Below, piece after piece: positions 7,707-15,708 of a DNA stretch of 20,555 bases; positions within the stretch are counted from its first letter, which is position 1, and every line of letters starts with the position of its first letter. Both the position numbers and the translations under genes were made by a program. The notes beneath the pieces are model-generated. The model ran no database searches. It was not told the DNA's origin and was given only the letters and a program-made list of their open reading frames with translations. Source of the stretch: UBA11891 sp965658355 (GTDB lineage Bacteria; Bacteroidota; Bacteroidia; Flavobacteriales; Flavobacteriaceae); assembly GCA_965658355.1 (NCBI GenBank), contig CBFHRX010000030.1, positions 1 through 20,555 of the forward strand. The letters run 5' to 3'.

Positions 7707-8894
7707 ATGAAGGGGAATTTTTTTGAGAACACACAGGTAGCCTTTCGATTGAAATCAGACTTTGAGTTAAGACGAGCCTATTGGCTCTTTAGAATAATTC
7801 AAAGCCGAACTCTTGTTTTCCTAGGAAAATTTGCGGTTAGCCTTGCTTTAAAACTTCGATTACCGGTAGAAGGAATAATCAAAGCTACTGTTTTTAGTCA
7901 GTTTTGTTCGGGCACCTCCGCTGAAGCTTCCCAAAAGGTAGTTAATCGATTGGGGGCTTTAAATATAGCTTCAGTATTGGCTTATTCTGTAGAAGGAACT
8001 GCTTCTGAAAAAGGTTTTGATGATGCACTATCGGAAACACTCCGGACATTAAAAGCACAAGCGGGTAATCCCAACCATCCTTATGGGGTTTTTAAGCCAA
8101 CAGCTATAGGTTCATTTTCACTATTTGAAAAAAGAGCTCAAGCGATTGAACTTAGTGATGAGGAAAAAGTTTCTTGGGAGCGAGTATGCCATCGTTTTGA
8201 CATCTTATGCAAGGAGTCCGTTTCTATGGGGATGAAACTTTTTGTAGATGCAGAAGAAAGTTGGATTCAAGATGCCATAGATCAGCTTACGGAAAAGGCC
8301 ATGGCTACGTATAATAAAGACAGTCTTTGGATTATCAATACGGTTCAAATGTATCGTCATGATCGATTGGAATACCTGAAATCACTGCTAAAAAAAAGTA
8401 GGGAAGAGGGTTTCTTGGTAGGCGTCAAATTGGTTAGAGGGGCTTATATTGAAAAGGAAACAGAGCGGGCTCTTAAAATGAATTATGAAAATCCTATTTG
8501 CCAGAATAAAGAAGCTACTGATATCAATTTTGATAGTGGAGTAGCGCTGCTAATCGATCATATTGAATATTGTACATTGTTTTTGGGAAGTCATAATGAG
8601 ACTAGTATCAAAAAGTTGATGCTCCTTTTAGACGATAAAAATATACCTAAAAACCATCCTAATGTTTGGTTTGGTCAATTGTACGGGATGAGTGATCATT
8701 TATCCTTTAACCTTGCAGAGGGTGGGTATAATGTAGCAAAATACATTCCTTTTGGTCCTGTCGCAGAAGTAATGCCTTATCTTATAAGACGAGCAGAAGA
8801 GAATACAGCTGTTGCCGGTCAATCTTCTCGAGAACTCGAATTAATAGCGAAAGAAATTAAAAGACGGAGTACTACTGTTGTCCAAGTTGCATAA
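7707..8894 (+). CDS. Proline dehydrogenase (monofunctional, FAD-dependent)
   Basis: The enzyme oxidises proline to pyrroline-5-carboxylate, passing electrons to FAD and then to quinones, probably at the inner face of the membrane. It has 395 residues, about the length of a monofunctional flavobacterial enzyme; the P5C dehydrogenase half of PutA is absent. Motifs: KLVRGAYIEKE at 241-251 (FAD/substrate barrel strand), FGQLYGMSDHLSFNLA, KYIPFGPVAEVMPYL, and the family signature YLIRRAEEN with Arg361-Arg362 and Glu365 that hold the proline carboxylate. The N-terminal 60 residues form the usual helical cap. Its last 23 bases overlap the tail of the opposing gene. Proline breakdown is commonly substrate-induced; the repeat at 7623-7670 is a candidate site. 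Confidence 0.93.
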   Translation: MKGNFFENTQVAFRLKSDFELRRAYWLFRIIQSRTLVFLGKFAVSLALKLRLPVEGIIKATVFSQFCSGTSAEASQKVVNRLGALNIASVLAYSVEGTASEKGFDDALSETLRTLKAQAGNPNHPYGVFKPTAIGSFSLFEKRAQAIELSDEEKVSWERVCHRFDILCKESVSMGMKLFVDAEESWIQDAIDQLTEKAMATYNKDSLWIINTVQMYRHDRLEYLKSLLKKSREEGFLVGVKLVRGAYIEKETERALKMNYENPICQNKEATDINFDSGVALLIDHIEYCTLFLGSHNETSIKKLMLLLDDKNIPKNHPNVWFGQLYGMSDHLSFNLAEGGYNVAKYIPFGPVAEVMPYLIRRAEENTAVAGQSSRELELIAKEIKRRSTTVVQVA

Positions 8895-9237
8895 CGCGAA
8901 TGTTACGGGAGCAATTCTCAACATCAAGCCAGTATGTAGCCTCTTTGTAATAAGACTCTATTCTATAGATTTTACAACTGTCTAATTGCGTATTGCTTTT
9001 TGAAAAATTCACTTTTGCACGCTGCAGTATTTCGCTGAACACAAGAGAGTCTATGGTTACGCTTTTAATTTGTACTGCGCTATCATTTAACAGTTTCTTT
9101 TTTTTCAGGTCCGCTAACACCCTTGCATTGGGTCCGTAATTGCAGCTGGTTTTTTTTCCGCTAAACACAAAGCTCACTATGACAATCCCCAGGGACAAAC
9201 CAACCATATAATACCCTATACGATATATTAATTTCAT
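8872..9237 (-). CDS. Small membrane-anchored flavobacterial protein (DUF4258-like)
   Basis: The 121-residue protein has an N-terminal hydrophobic segment at about residues 8-25, best read as an uncleaved signal anchor, followed by a soluble part with GKKTSCNYGPNARVLADL and a C-terminal half with two more Cys (LDSCKIY, VENCSRN). From memory, similar short proteins in Flavobacteriaceae carry the name DUF4258 domain; I am not certain of the match and no function is known. Its ATG overlaps the tsaE stop as ATGA (9234-9237), so the two are translationally coupled. Its 3' end overlaps the proline dehydrogenase gene by 23 bases, tail to tail. The Cys residues suggest a periplasmic fold with a disulfide, which is inference. 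Confidence 0.75.
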   Translation of the reverse strand: MKLIYRIGYYMVGLSLGIVIVSFVFSGKKTSCNYGPNARVLADLKKKKLLNDSAVQIKSVTIDSLVFSEILQRAKVNFSKSNTQLDSCKIYRIESYYKEATYWLDVENCSRNIRVMQLGQQ

Positions 9238-9644
9238 ACGTCAAAAAATAAGGTTCGACTTCCGTTTTCCATAATTTCAATTTTGATTTCATGAAAATGC
9301 TCTGGAAGTAGGTCTCGAATACTATCTGGCCATTCAATGACACAGCGATTACCAGAATCTAAATATTCTTCGATGCCAATATCCATAGCCTCACTAAGGC
9401 TATTCAGTCTGTATAAATCAAAATGATAAAAAGGATTGTTTTCTGAATCTAAATAGCTGTTTACAAGCGAAAATGTAGGACTTGAAACAGGCTGTTTGAT
9501 TCCCAATTCCAAACAAATTTCTTTGATAAGGGTCGTTTTCCCTGCTCCCATTGGCGCGTTAACTATCAATATAGGCTGAGTCCATAGTTGCACGATACTT
9601 TGTGCAACTGTATTGAGATCTGTAAGTGTATAGTTTGTTTTCAC
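9234..9644 (-). CDS. tsaE: tRNA threonylcarbamoyladenosine biosynthesis ATPase TsaE
   Basis: TsaE is the ATPase that works with TsaB and TsaD to make t6A at position 37 of ANN-decoding tRNAs, an essential step for decoding accuracy. The protein has 136 residues, normal length. It shows a Walker A loop APMGAGKTT at 30-38 (Lys36), SSPTFSLVNSY, YHFDLYRL and GIEEYLDSGNRCVIEWPD, all characteristic. The start codon is GTG (9642-9644): no suitable ATG lies upstream, and the promoter box at 9649-9656 sits four bases before it. It lies just downstream of porX and overlaps the next gene by four bases. In related genomes I recall alanine dehydrogenase between tsaE and that small gene; here it is absent. 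Confidence 0.95.
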   Translation of the reverse strand: MKTNYTLTDLNTVAQSIVQLWTQPILIVNAPMGAGKTTLIKEICLELGIKQPVSSPTFSLVNSYLDSENNPFYHFDLYRLNSLSEAMDIGIEEYLDSGNRCVIEWPDSIRDLLPEHFHEIKIEIMENGSRTLFFDV

Positions 9645-9648
9645 CCTG

Positions 9649-9656
9649 CAAAGGTA
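9649..9656 (-). promoter_or_regulatory. Promoter box TACCTTTG before tsaE, with -33 TTG
   Basis: On the minus strand TTG (9677-9679) is followed after 20 bases by TACCTTTG, an exact TAnnTTTG match. The box ends four bases before the GTG start. It lies directly next to the porX stop codon (9657-9659), and the -33 element is inside porX, so tsaE can be transcribed apart from porX. This is the best complete Bacteroidota promoter in the window. Confidence 0.6.
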
Positions 9657-11210
9657 TTAGCTTCTGGGTGTCAATGCAACAAAGGGGACAATCATTTCTT
9701 CCATGGAGATACCCCCGTGTTGAAAGCTGTTTTCAAACAGCTTAGCATAGTAATTATACTTTTGAGGATACACAAAATAAGCGTCCTCTTTTGCAAATAC
9801 AAACTGATGATTTAGAGATAGCTTCGGCAATCCTAGTGCTTCAGGATCTTCCGTTGCCATTACCTGTTTGGCTTCATAAGTAAGACCACGTCCTGTTTTG
9901 TATCTTAAATTTTGACTGGTTTCCCTATCGCCGATAATACCCGAGGGAGTTTGAACATTTACCGTTCCGTGATCTGTAGTCAAAAGCAAATTAAAATCTA
10001 GTGAGGCGGCTTTTTGAATAATTTCTAAAAGGGGAGAGTTGTCAAACCAGGAGCGAGTTAGGGAGCGATAGGCTTTATTGTCTGCAGCCAATTCCTTTAT
10101 GATTTCCATTTCTGTTTTAGCATGGGAAATCATGTCCACAAAATTATACACTACAATGGTCAGGTTTTCTGCAGAGTGGTTTTGAAAAGATTTTATCAGT
10201 TGTTTTCCTTCTGCAAGGTTTTTTATTTTGTGATAACTCCATCTAAAAGTCTTTCCCTTACGGTTTAAAAGGGCCTCAAAAAATTCTTTCTCGAATAGAT
10301 TCTTACCGCCTTCATCTGTATCATTTCGCCACCAATCGGGATGGTTTTTTAACATCTCTAAAGGAGTCATACCCGAAAACAAGGCATTTCTCGCATATTG
10401 TGTTGCAGTAGGCAATATACTGTAGTAGTTTTTTTCACTTTCTATATTGTATACCGTACTAAGACTTTGCGCTATTGTTTTCCATTGATCCAAGCGCAAA
10501 TTGTCTACTACGACAAGGAGTGTTGGTTTTTGATCTCGAACCCTTGGAAACACCTCTTTTCCAAGCAACTGATGGGATAGAGTAGGACCTACGGTAGGAT
10601 CTTCAATCCATAATGGATAGCTTTTTTCTATAAATTTTGAGAATAAATGATTGGCCTCTCGCATTTGGGTTTCAAAGATTTCCAACATACTAGTGTCCTC
10701 CAGCTGCTCCAATTCTGTTTCCCAGTATATCATTTTTTCATAAAAATCAGTCCATTCTTGATGGGTACTCAACTCATTTAGTGAGAGGGCTATTTTCCGA
10801 AATTCTTGCTGATAATTTTGAATTGTTTTTTCAGCAACTAAAGTTTTATGCTGTAAGATTTTCTTCAGGCTGAGTAAGATTTGATTGGGATTTACGGGCT
10901 TGATTAAATAGTCTGAAATTTTTGATCCTATGGCTTCCTCCATAATAAATTCTTCTTCATTTCTAGTAATCATGATAACAGGAAGAGTAGGCCGTAATAG
11001 TTTCAATTCATGTAGGGTCTCCAAGCCGTTTAAACCGGGCATATTTTCATCGAGAAGCACGACTTCAAATCGTTCTGATTGCACCCAGTCAATGGCCTCA
11101 CGACCGTTGTTGCAAGCACGGACCTGGTACCCCTTCGCTTCTAAAAATAAAATATGGGGTTTTAATAAATCTATTTCGTCATCTACCCAAAGGATATTGA
11201 TTGCTGACAT
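9657..11210 (-). CDS. porX: PorX-type response regulator with PglZ domain
   Basis: The 517-residue protein has a CheY-like receiver domain (about residues 4-122: acidic pair Asp10-Asp11, phospho-acceptor Asp54 in LLDENMPGLNG, Lys104 in YLIKPVNP), a helical linker, and a C-terminal PglZ domain of the alkaline phosphatase superfamily from about residue 228. The latter has LLVVVDNLRLDQW (Asp236), PTATQYARNALFSG at 267-280, NFVDMISHAK and LTTDHGT, which fit zinc-binding positions. In Porphyromonas gingivalis PorX acts with the kinase PorY to control the type IX secretion system, and its PglZ domain is a zinc phosphodiesterase. The acid and metal residues look intact here. The kinase gene is not in the window. 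It is divergent from the HD phosphohydrolase gene, with 40 bases between them. Confidence 0.92.
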   Translation of the reverse strand: MSAINILWVDDEIDLLKPHILFLEAKGYQVRACNNGREAIDWVQSERFEVVLLDENMPGLNGLETLHELKLLRPTLPVIMITRNEEEFIMEEAIGSKISDYLIKPVNPNQILLSLKKILQHKTLVAEKTIQNYQQEFRKIALSLNELSTHQEWTDFYEKMIYWETELEQLEDTSMLEIFETQMREANHLFSKFIEKSYPLWIEDPTVGPTLSHQLLGKEVFPRVRDQKPTLLVVVDNLRLDQWKTIAQSLSTVYNIESEKNYYSILPTATQYARNALFSGMTPLEMLKNHPDWWRNDTDEGGKNLFEKEFFEALLNRKGKTFRWSYHKIKNLAEGKQLIKSFQNHSAENLTIVVYNFVDMISHAKTEMEIIKELAADNKAYRSLTRSWFDNSPLLEIIQKAASLDFNLLLTTDHGTVNVQTPSGIIGDRETSQNLRYKTGRGLTYEAKQVMATEDPEALGLPKLSLNHQFVFAKEDAYFVYPQKYNYYAKLFENSFQHGGISMEEMIVPFVALTPRS

Positions 11211-11223
11211 ATTTTTATATTTG
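11197..11223 (+). promoter_or_regulatory. Possible promoter of the HD phosphohydrolase gene
   Basis: TATATTTG (11216-11223) is an exact TAnnTTTG box, preceded by TTG at 11197-11199, which lies inside the start of porX; the 16-base spacing is shorter than usual. The box ends 27 bases before the ATG at 11251, so unlike several others in this window it would give an mRNA with a short 5' leader. Confidence 0.4.
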
Positions 11224-11250
11224 ATGAATAATTAGTAGGAAATACGGCTT

Positions 11251-12459
11251 ATGAAACCCTTAATAATCAACGATCCAATTTACGGTTTTATTGCCATCAA
11301 ATCACCACTAATAGTCCAACTTCTCAACCATCCATATTTCCAACGACTCCGAAGAATTTCTCAAATGGGTCTTTCTGTTTTTGTCTTTCCAGGAGCCCAT
11401 CACACTCGCTTTGAACACGCCTTGGGTTGCTTGCATCTGGGGCAAAAAGCCGTTTTAGCCTTGGGTGAAAAAGGGGTTGAGATTAGTGATCAGGAGTCAG
11501 AGGCGCTTCAAATAGCCCTGCTTTTTCACGATCTTGGTCATGGCCCTTTTTCTCATGCTATAGAAAAGGCGCTTTTGCCAGAGATAGAACATGAGATGAT
11601 TTCCCAACTGCTTATCGAAAAAATAAATAACGAAGTAGGTGGGGCCCTAGATCTTGCCTTATCAATCTTCAACAACAGTTACGAGCGAAAATTCTTCCAT
11701 CAACTGCTGGTTGGTCAGGTAGATTTAGACCGTCTTGATTATCTAAAAAGAGACAGTTTTTATACAGGCGCAATGGAAGGGAATATAAATTCTTTTCGAT
11801 TGATATCGATGATGCGAGTGGTAGACGACCAACTCGTGTTTGATGAAAAAGCCAATTATGCGCTTGAAAAATTTCTTTTGGCTCGACGCCTTATGTATTG
11901 GCAGGTATATCTTCATAAAACCAGTTTACTTTCTGAACTCTTACTTGTAAAAACCCTTCACAGAGCCCGGCATTGTATTCAACAAGGGCAAAGCCTGAAG
12001 GGAACACAGTCGCTACTTCGTTTACTTGCTTATCCTGTTGAAGAGTTTTCTGTTGAAAAAATGGACTGGGATGAATTTTCTTCTTTAGACGATTCGGATA
12101 TATGGTATTCCCTAAAGCAATGGCAGCAAAGTGATGATTTTATACTGAGTGATTGTTCAAGACGTCTTGTGCTGAGAGATTTATTCAAAATTGAAGTTCA
12201 AGATTCCCCTTTTACACCCGAGGAGATACACACATTAAAACTAAGATGGGCGCGCTATTACAACTCAGAAGAGATCGCCTCTTCCTTTGTTTTTACTGGG
12301 AATGTGTCGAATCAAACGTATTCTTCTAAAAAGCATCCTTTACTGTTGCAAAATGCAAAAGGAGAAATACTCCCCATTCACCAGCATCCAGGATTTGCTC
12401 CCTTAATGAAATATACAGATTCTCAAACTCTCTATTATTTGTGTAGTCCCAAAGCTTAG
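11251..12459 (+). CDS. HD-domain phosphohydrolase (dGTPase-like)
   Basis: This 402-residue protein has an N-terminal HD superfamily domain with all metal ligands apparent: HHTRFEHALG (His50-His51, His56), the HD pair in LFHDLGHGPFSHAIE (His93-Asp94), and a later Asp in VGQVDLDRLDYLKRDSF near residues 153-169. The layout resembles the dGTPase/SAMHD-like branch rather than cyclic-di-GMP HD-GYP proteins. The natural substrate is not clear, with a nucleotide or dNTP likely. The second half lacks motifs I recognise. It lies between porX and the lipid A genes, an order I recall from other flavobacteria, so the linkage is probably conserved. lpxD starts 28 bases after its stop, with a promoter box between them. 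Confidence 0.88.
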   Translation: MKPLIINDPIYGFIAIKSPLIVQLLNHPYFQRLRRISQMGLSVFVFPGAHHTRFEHALGCLHLGQKAVLALGEKGVEISDQESEALQIALLFHDLGHGPFSHAIEKALLPEIEHEMISQLLIEKINNEVGGALDLALSIFNNSYERKFFHQLLVGQVDLDRLDYLKRDSFYTGAMEGNINSFRLISMMRVVDDQLVFDEKANYALEKFLLARRLMYWQVYLHKTSLLSELLLVKTLHRARHCIQQGQSLKGTQSLLRLLAYPVEEFSVEKMDWDEFSSLDDSDIWYSLKQWQQSDDFILSDCSRRLVLRDLFKIEVQDSPFTPEEIHTLKLRWARYYNSEEIASSFVFTGNVSNQTYSSKKHPLLLQNAKGEILPIHQHPGFAPLMKYTDSQTLYYLCSPKA

Positions 12460-12475
12460 ATTCCTAGGAAATCCG

Positions 12476-12483
12476 TAATTTTG
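12476..12483 (+). promoter_or_regulatory. -7 promoter box TAATTTTG directly before lpxD
   Basis: TAATTTTG is an exact TAnnTTTG match. It is followed by four bases (GAAA) and the lpxD ATG. This would let the lipid A operon be transcribed apart from the HD gene, as a leaderless mRNA. No clear TTG stands at the expected distance upstream (the nearest is TTAG at 12456-12459). Confidence 0.45.
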
Positions 12484-12487
12484 GAAA

Positions 12488-13510
12488 ATGAAATTTACTG
12501 CCGAACAAATCGCAGCACAATTAGGGGGAACGATTGATGGCGACCCTCACATAGAGGTTTCAGAATTGTCAAAAATAGAAGAGGCAAAAAAAGGGACTCT
12601 CTCTTTTTTAGCGAATCCAAAATACACCCCTTACATCTACAAAACCAAAGCTTCGATTGTAATCGTTAATAAAGATTTCGAATCTGCTGAACCGATAGCT
12701 CCCACATTGATTCGAGTTGAAAATGCCTATCAAGCCTTTTCCGCTTTACTAGAATATTACCAGAGTGTCAAGCAAAACAAAAAAGGAGTGCATCCGAGTG
12801 CACAACTGGCTGCTGATCTTTCCCTCCCAAAAGAGGCGTACATTGGCGCTAATGTTGTTGTTGAAGAGAATACTGTCCTCGGTAAAAACATAAAAATACA
12901 CCCGAACGCCTATATTTCTTCAAATGTGATCATAGGTGCGAATTGTGTTATTCATTCAGGAGCTCAGATTCTAGAAGACACCGTCATTGGCGATAACTGT
13001 GTTGTCCACAGTGGTACTATAATTGGTTCCGATGGTTTTGGCTTTGCCCCACAAGAAGACGGTACTTATAAAAAAGTCCCCCAAACTGGAAATGTTGTTT
13101 TAAAAGATCATGTCGATATAGGGGCCTCTTGTACCATAGACAGGGCGACATTAGGTTCGACCGTTATCGGAAAGGGGGTTAAGTTGGACAATCAAATTCA
13201 AATTGCACATAATGTTGAAATTGGAGAGCATACAGTCATTGCGGCTCAAACTGGGATAGCAGGCTCTACCAAGATTGGAAAGAACTGTATAATAGGTGGG
13301 CAGGTAGGCATAGTGGGACATATCACAATTGGTGACCACGTTCAAATTCAGGGTCAAACAGGCGTCATCGGCAATATTAAAAACAACAGCAAACTTCAAG
13401 GTTCTCCCGCTATTGAGTATCATGGCTTTCACAAGTCCTACGTACACTTTAAAAACTTGCCCGAAATAGTAAAACGAATTAACCAAATCGAGAAGAATCA
13501 CTCATTATGA
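12488..13510 (+). CDS. lpxD: UDP-3-O-acylglucosamine N-acyltransferase
   Basis: LpxD adds the N-linked 3-hydroxyacyl chain to UDP-3-O-acylglucosamine, the third step of lipid A synthesis, in the cytoplasm. The 340 residues fit the family. The N-terminal domain (about 1-100, KFTAEQIAAQLGG and KKGTLSFLANPKY) binds uridine. A left-handed beta helix of hexapeptide repeats runs from about residue 100 to 310, with catalytic His241 in IAHNVEIG. GSDGFGFAPQEDGTYKKVPQ is the family loop, and a short C-terminal helix follows. Its TGA overlaps the lpxC/fabZ ATG (13507-13510), giving translational coupling and similar dosage for two consecutive lipid A steps. Confidence 0.96.
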   Translation: MKFTAEQIAAQLGGTIDGDPHIEVSELSKIEEAKKGTLSFLANPKYTPYIYKTKASIVIVNKDFESAEPIAPTLIRVENAYQAFSALLEYYQSVKQNKKGVHPSAQLAADLSLPKEAYIGANVVVEENTVLGKNIKIHPNAYISSNVIIGANCVIHSGAQILEDTVIGDNCVVHSGTIIGSDGFGFAPQEDGTYKKVPQTGNVVLKDHVDIGASCTIDRATLGSTVIGKGVKLDNQIQIAHNVEIGEHTVIAAQTGIAGSTKIGKNCIIGGQVGIVGHITIGDHVQIQGQTGVIGNIKNNSKLQGSPAIEYHGFHKSYVHFKNLPEIVKRINQIEKNHSL

Positions 13511-14907
13511 TCCAAAAAACAGACCTACAAAACACCATTTCCGAATCGATAACCCTGAGTGGAGTAGGACTCCATACTGGCAAAAATGTCAACCTTTGCT
13601 TTAAGCCAGCTCCTGAAAATACAGGCTATGTATTTGTACGCGACGATTTAGAAGGGACGCCTCATATTGCTGCTGATGTCCAATATGTAAACAATACAGA
13701 TCGAGGGACAAACCTCGAAAAAGAGGGGGTGGTCATTCAAACTTCTGAGCACGTCCTGGCGGCTCTAGTGGGCTTGGAAATAGACAATTGTTATATTCAC
13801 ATCAATGCCCCTGAACCACCAATTATGGATGGCTCATCAAAGTTTTTTGTGGAAGCCCTTGAGAAAGCTGGGATCGAGAAGCAAAAAGTAGCGAGAGAAG
13901 AATTTATTGTCGACGAAGTAATTTCATTTAAAGATGAAGAATCGGGAAGCGAGTTAACAATCATCCCTTCTGACAGCTATCAGATCACTTCTATGGTTGA
14001 TTTTGGCACTAAAATATTAGGCACTCAAAATGCAACTCTAGATGCTATTAGTGATTTTAAAAAAGAAATAGCGCCGGCACGTACTTTTAGTTTCTTGCAT
14101 GAATTGGAAATGCTTCTTGATCACGGTCTTATCAAAGGAGGTGATTTAAACAACGCCATAGTCTATGTAGACAAACCTCTTTCTGAATCTACCACCGAAA
14201 AGCTGAAAAAAGCCTTTAATAAGAAAGAAATCAGCATTCATCCAAATGGTATATTAGACAATCTGACCCTTCATTTTTCGAATGAAGCAGCCCGCCACAA
14301 ATTGCTTGATGTAATTGGGGATTTAGCCCTTATAGGCACTCGGATACGAGGCCATGTAATTGCCAAAAAGCCAGGACATCGTGTAAACACCTTGTTCGCT
14401 GATAAAGTAGCCAAGCTTATCAAGCACAATAAAAGGCTAATGGCCCCTAAAATTGACTTTTCAAAGCCTCCCTTAATGGATACCGTTGCGATTATGGAAA
14501 TGCTTCCGCATCGACCTCCATTCTTACTGGTGGATAAAATTTATGAGCTTTCTGAAAATCATGTTATTGCGTTGAAAAATGTCACCATGAATGAGCCCTT
14601 TTTTGAAGGACACTTTCCAGGTGCCCCAGTAATGCCTGGAGTACTTCAAATAGAAGCAATGGCTCAAGCAGGTGGGATATTGGTGCTAAATACGGTGCCA
14701 GATCCTGAGAATTATCTCACCTTTTTCATGAAAATTGACAACGTAAAATTCAAGCGACCTGTTCACCCTGGAGATACTATGATATTCAAATTGGAATTGA
14801 TTACCCCCATCCGTCGTGGAATTTGTCACATGAGTGCGAGAGCTTATGTGAATGGTGTCCTAACCTCTGAGGGAGAGATGATGGCGCAAATAATAAAACG
14901 AAAATAG
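13507..14907 (+). CDS. lpxC/fabZ: Bifunctional UDP-3-O-acyl-GlcNAc deacetylase / 3-hydroxyacyl-ACP dehydratase
   Basis: Two enzymes are fused in 466 residues. LpxC (about 1-310) is the zinc deacetylase that commits sugar to lipid A: the ligands are His82 in SEHVLAAL, His264 and Asp268 in ARHKLLDVIGD, with catalytic His291 in KPGHRVN. FabZ (about 322-466) dehydrates 3-hydroxyacyl-ACP for fatty acid synthesis: MLPHRPPFLLVD, then HFPGAPVMPGVLQIEAMAQ with His369 and Glu383. Both active sites look intact. The fusion is typical of Bacteroidota. 3-hydroxyacyl-ACP is shared between FabZ and the lipid A acyltransferases, so joining FabZ to LpxC may help balance membrane phospholipid against lipid A; that purpose is inference. 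It overlaps lpxD by four bases and precedes lpxA by five. Confidence 0.97.
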   Translation: MIQKTDLQNTISESITLSGVGLHTGKNVNLCFKPAPENTGYVFVRDDLEGTPHIAADVQYVNNTDRGTNLEKEGVVIQTSEHVLAALVGLEIDNCYIHINAPEPPIMDGSSKFFVEALEKAGIEKQKVAREEFIVDEVISFKDEESGSELTIIPSDSYQITSMVDFGTKILGTQNATLDAISDFKKEIAPARTFSFLHELEMLLDHGLIKGGDLNNAIVYVDKPLSESTTEKLKKAFNKKEISIHPNGILDNLTLHFSNEAARHKLLDVIGDLALIGTRIRGHVIAKKPGHRVNTLFADKVAKLIKHNKRLMAPKIDFSKPPLMDTVAIMEMLPHRPPFLLVDKIYELSENHVIALKNVTMNEPFFEGHFPGAPVMPGVLQIEAMAQAGGILVLNTVPDPENYLTFFMKIDNVKFKRPVHPGDTMIFKLELITPIRRGICHMSARAYVNGVLTSEGEMMAQIIKRK

Positions 14908-14912
14908 ACAGC

Positions 14913-15698
14913 ATGAATCAACCATTAGCTTTTGTTCATCCTGGTGCTAAAATAGCTCAAAACGTAGTTGTTGAACCTTTTGCCACCATTTCAAATAATG
15001 TTGTAATTGGGGAAGGAAGCTGGATTGGTCCTAATGTCACCATTATGGAAGGCGCTCGAATTGGAAAAAACTGTAAAATTTTTCCTGGAGCCGTTATTTC
15101 CGCCATTCCACAAGATTTAAAATTTGAAGGAGAAGAAACTACTGCAGAAATTGGAAATAACACCACCATCCGTGAATGCGTCACCATTAATAGGGGGACT
15201 AATAGCAGGATGAAAACTAAAATAGGGGCAAACTGCTTAATTATGGCCTATTCTCATATTGCACATGATTGTGTGGTAGGAGACCATTGTATTTTTTCAA
15301 ACAATTCCACTTTGGCAGGACATATCAATATAGGGGATCATGTGATACTAGCTGGTATGACTGCGGTACATCAGTTTGTTACCGTTGGTGAACATGCTTT
15401 TATAGCAGGGGGGTCATTGGTACGAAAAGACGTACCGCCCTATGTAAAAGCGGCACGAGAGCCACTATCCTATGTCGGTATTAATTCTGTAGGCTTACGC
15501 CGCCGTGGGTTTAGTGCTGAAAAAATCACTGAAATTCAAAACATCTATCGCTTGTTGTATCAAAAGAAATACAACAATGCCCAAGCAACCGAAATTATAG
15601 AAGCCGAAATGATAGCCTCACCAGAACGCGATGAAATTCTTCAATTTATCCGAAATTCACAGCGAGGAATTATGAAAGGCTACTTCCAAAAATCTTAA
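14913..15698 (+). CDS. lpxA: UDP-N-acetylglucosamine acyltransferase
   Basis: LpxA attaches the 3-O-hydroxyacyl chain to UDP-GlcNAc, the first and reversible step of lipid A synthesis. The protein has 261 residues, near the E. coli 262. Hexapeptide repeats of the left-handed beta helix occupy about residues 7-185. The catalytic base is His118 in SHIAHDC (E. coli His125), and IPQDLKFEGEETTAEIG and VHQFVTVGEHAFIAGGS are family motifs. The C-terminal 70 residues are helical (LRRRGFSAEKITEIQNIYR). It comes third in the lpxD-lpxC/fabZ-lpxA order, so genes for pathway steps 3, 2 and 1 lie side by side; efp follows 10 bases later. Confidence 0.97.
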   Translation: MNQPLAFVHPGAKIAQNVVVEPFATISNNVVIGEGSWIGPNVTIMEGARIGKNCKIFPGAVISAIPQDLKFEGEETTAEIGNNTTIRECVTINRGTNSRMKTKIGANCLIMAYSHIAHDCVVGDHCIFSNNSTLAGHINIGDHVILAGMTAVHQFVTVGEHAFIAGGSLVRKDVPPYVKAAREPLSYVGINSVGLRRRGFSAEKITEIQNIYRLLYQKKYNNAQATEIIEAEMIASPERDEILQFIRNSQRGIMKGYFQKS

Positions 15699-15708
15699 TT
15701 ATACGTAA

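Noticed and set aside
12788..13420. Possible DNA repeats in lpxD (also in lpxA)
   Set aside because: The periodicity is that of the protein hexapeptide repeats of the beta-helix fold, not of DNA direct repeats or a CRISPR array.
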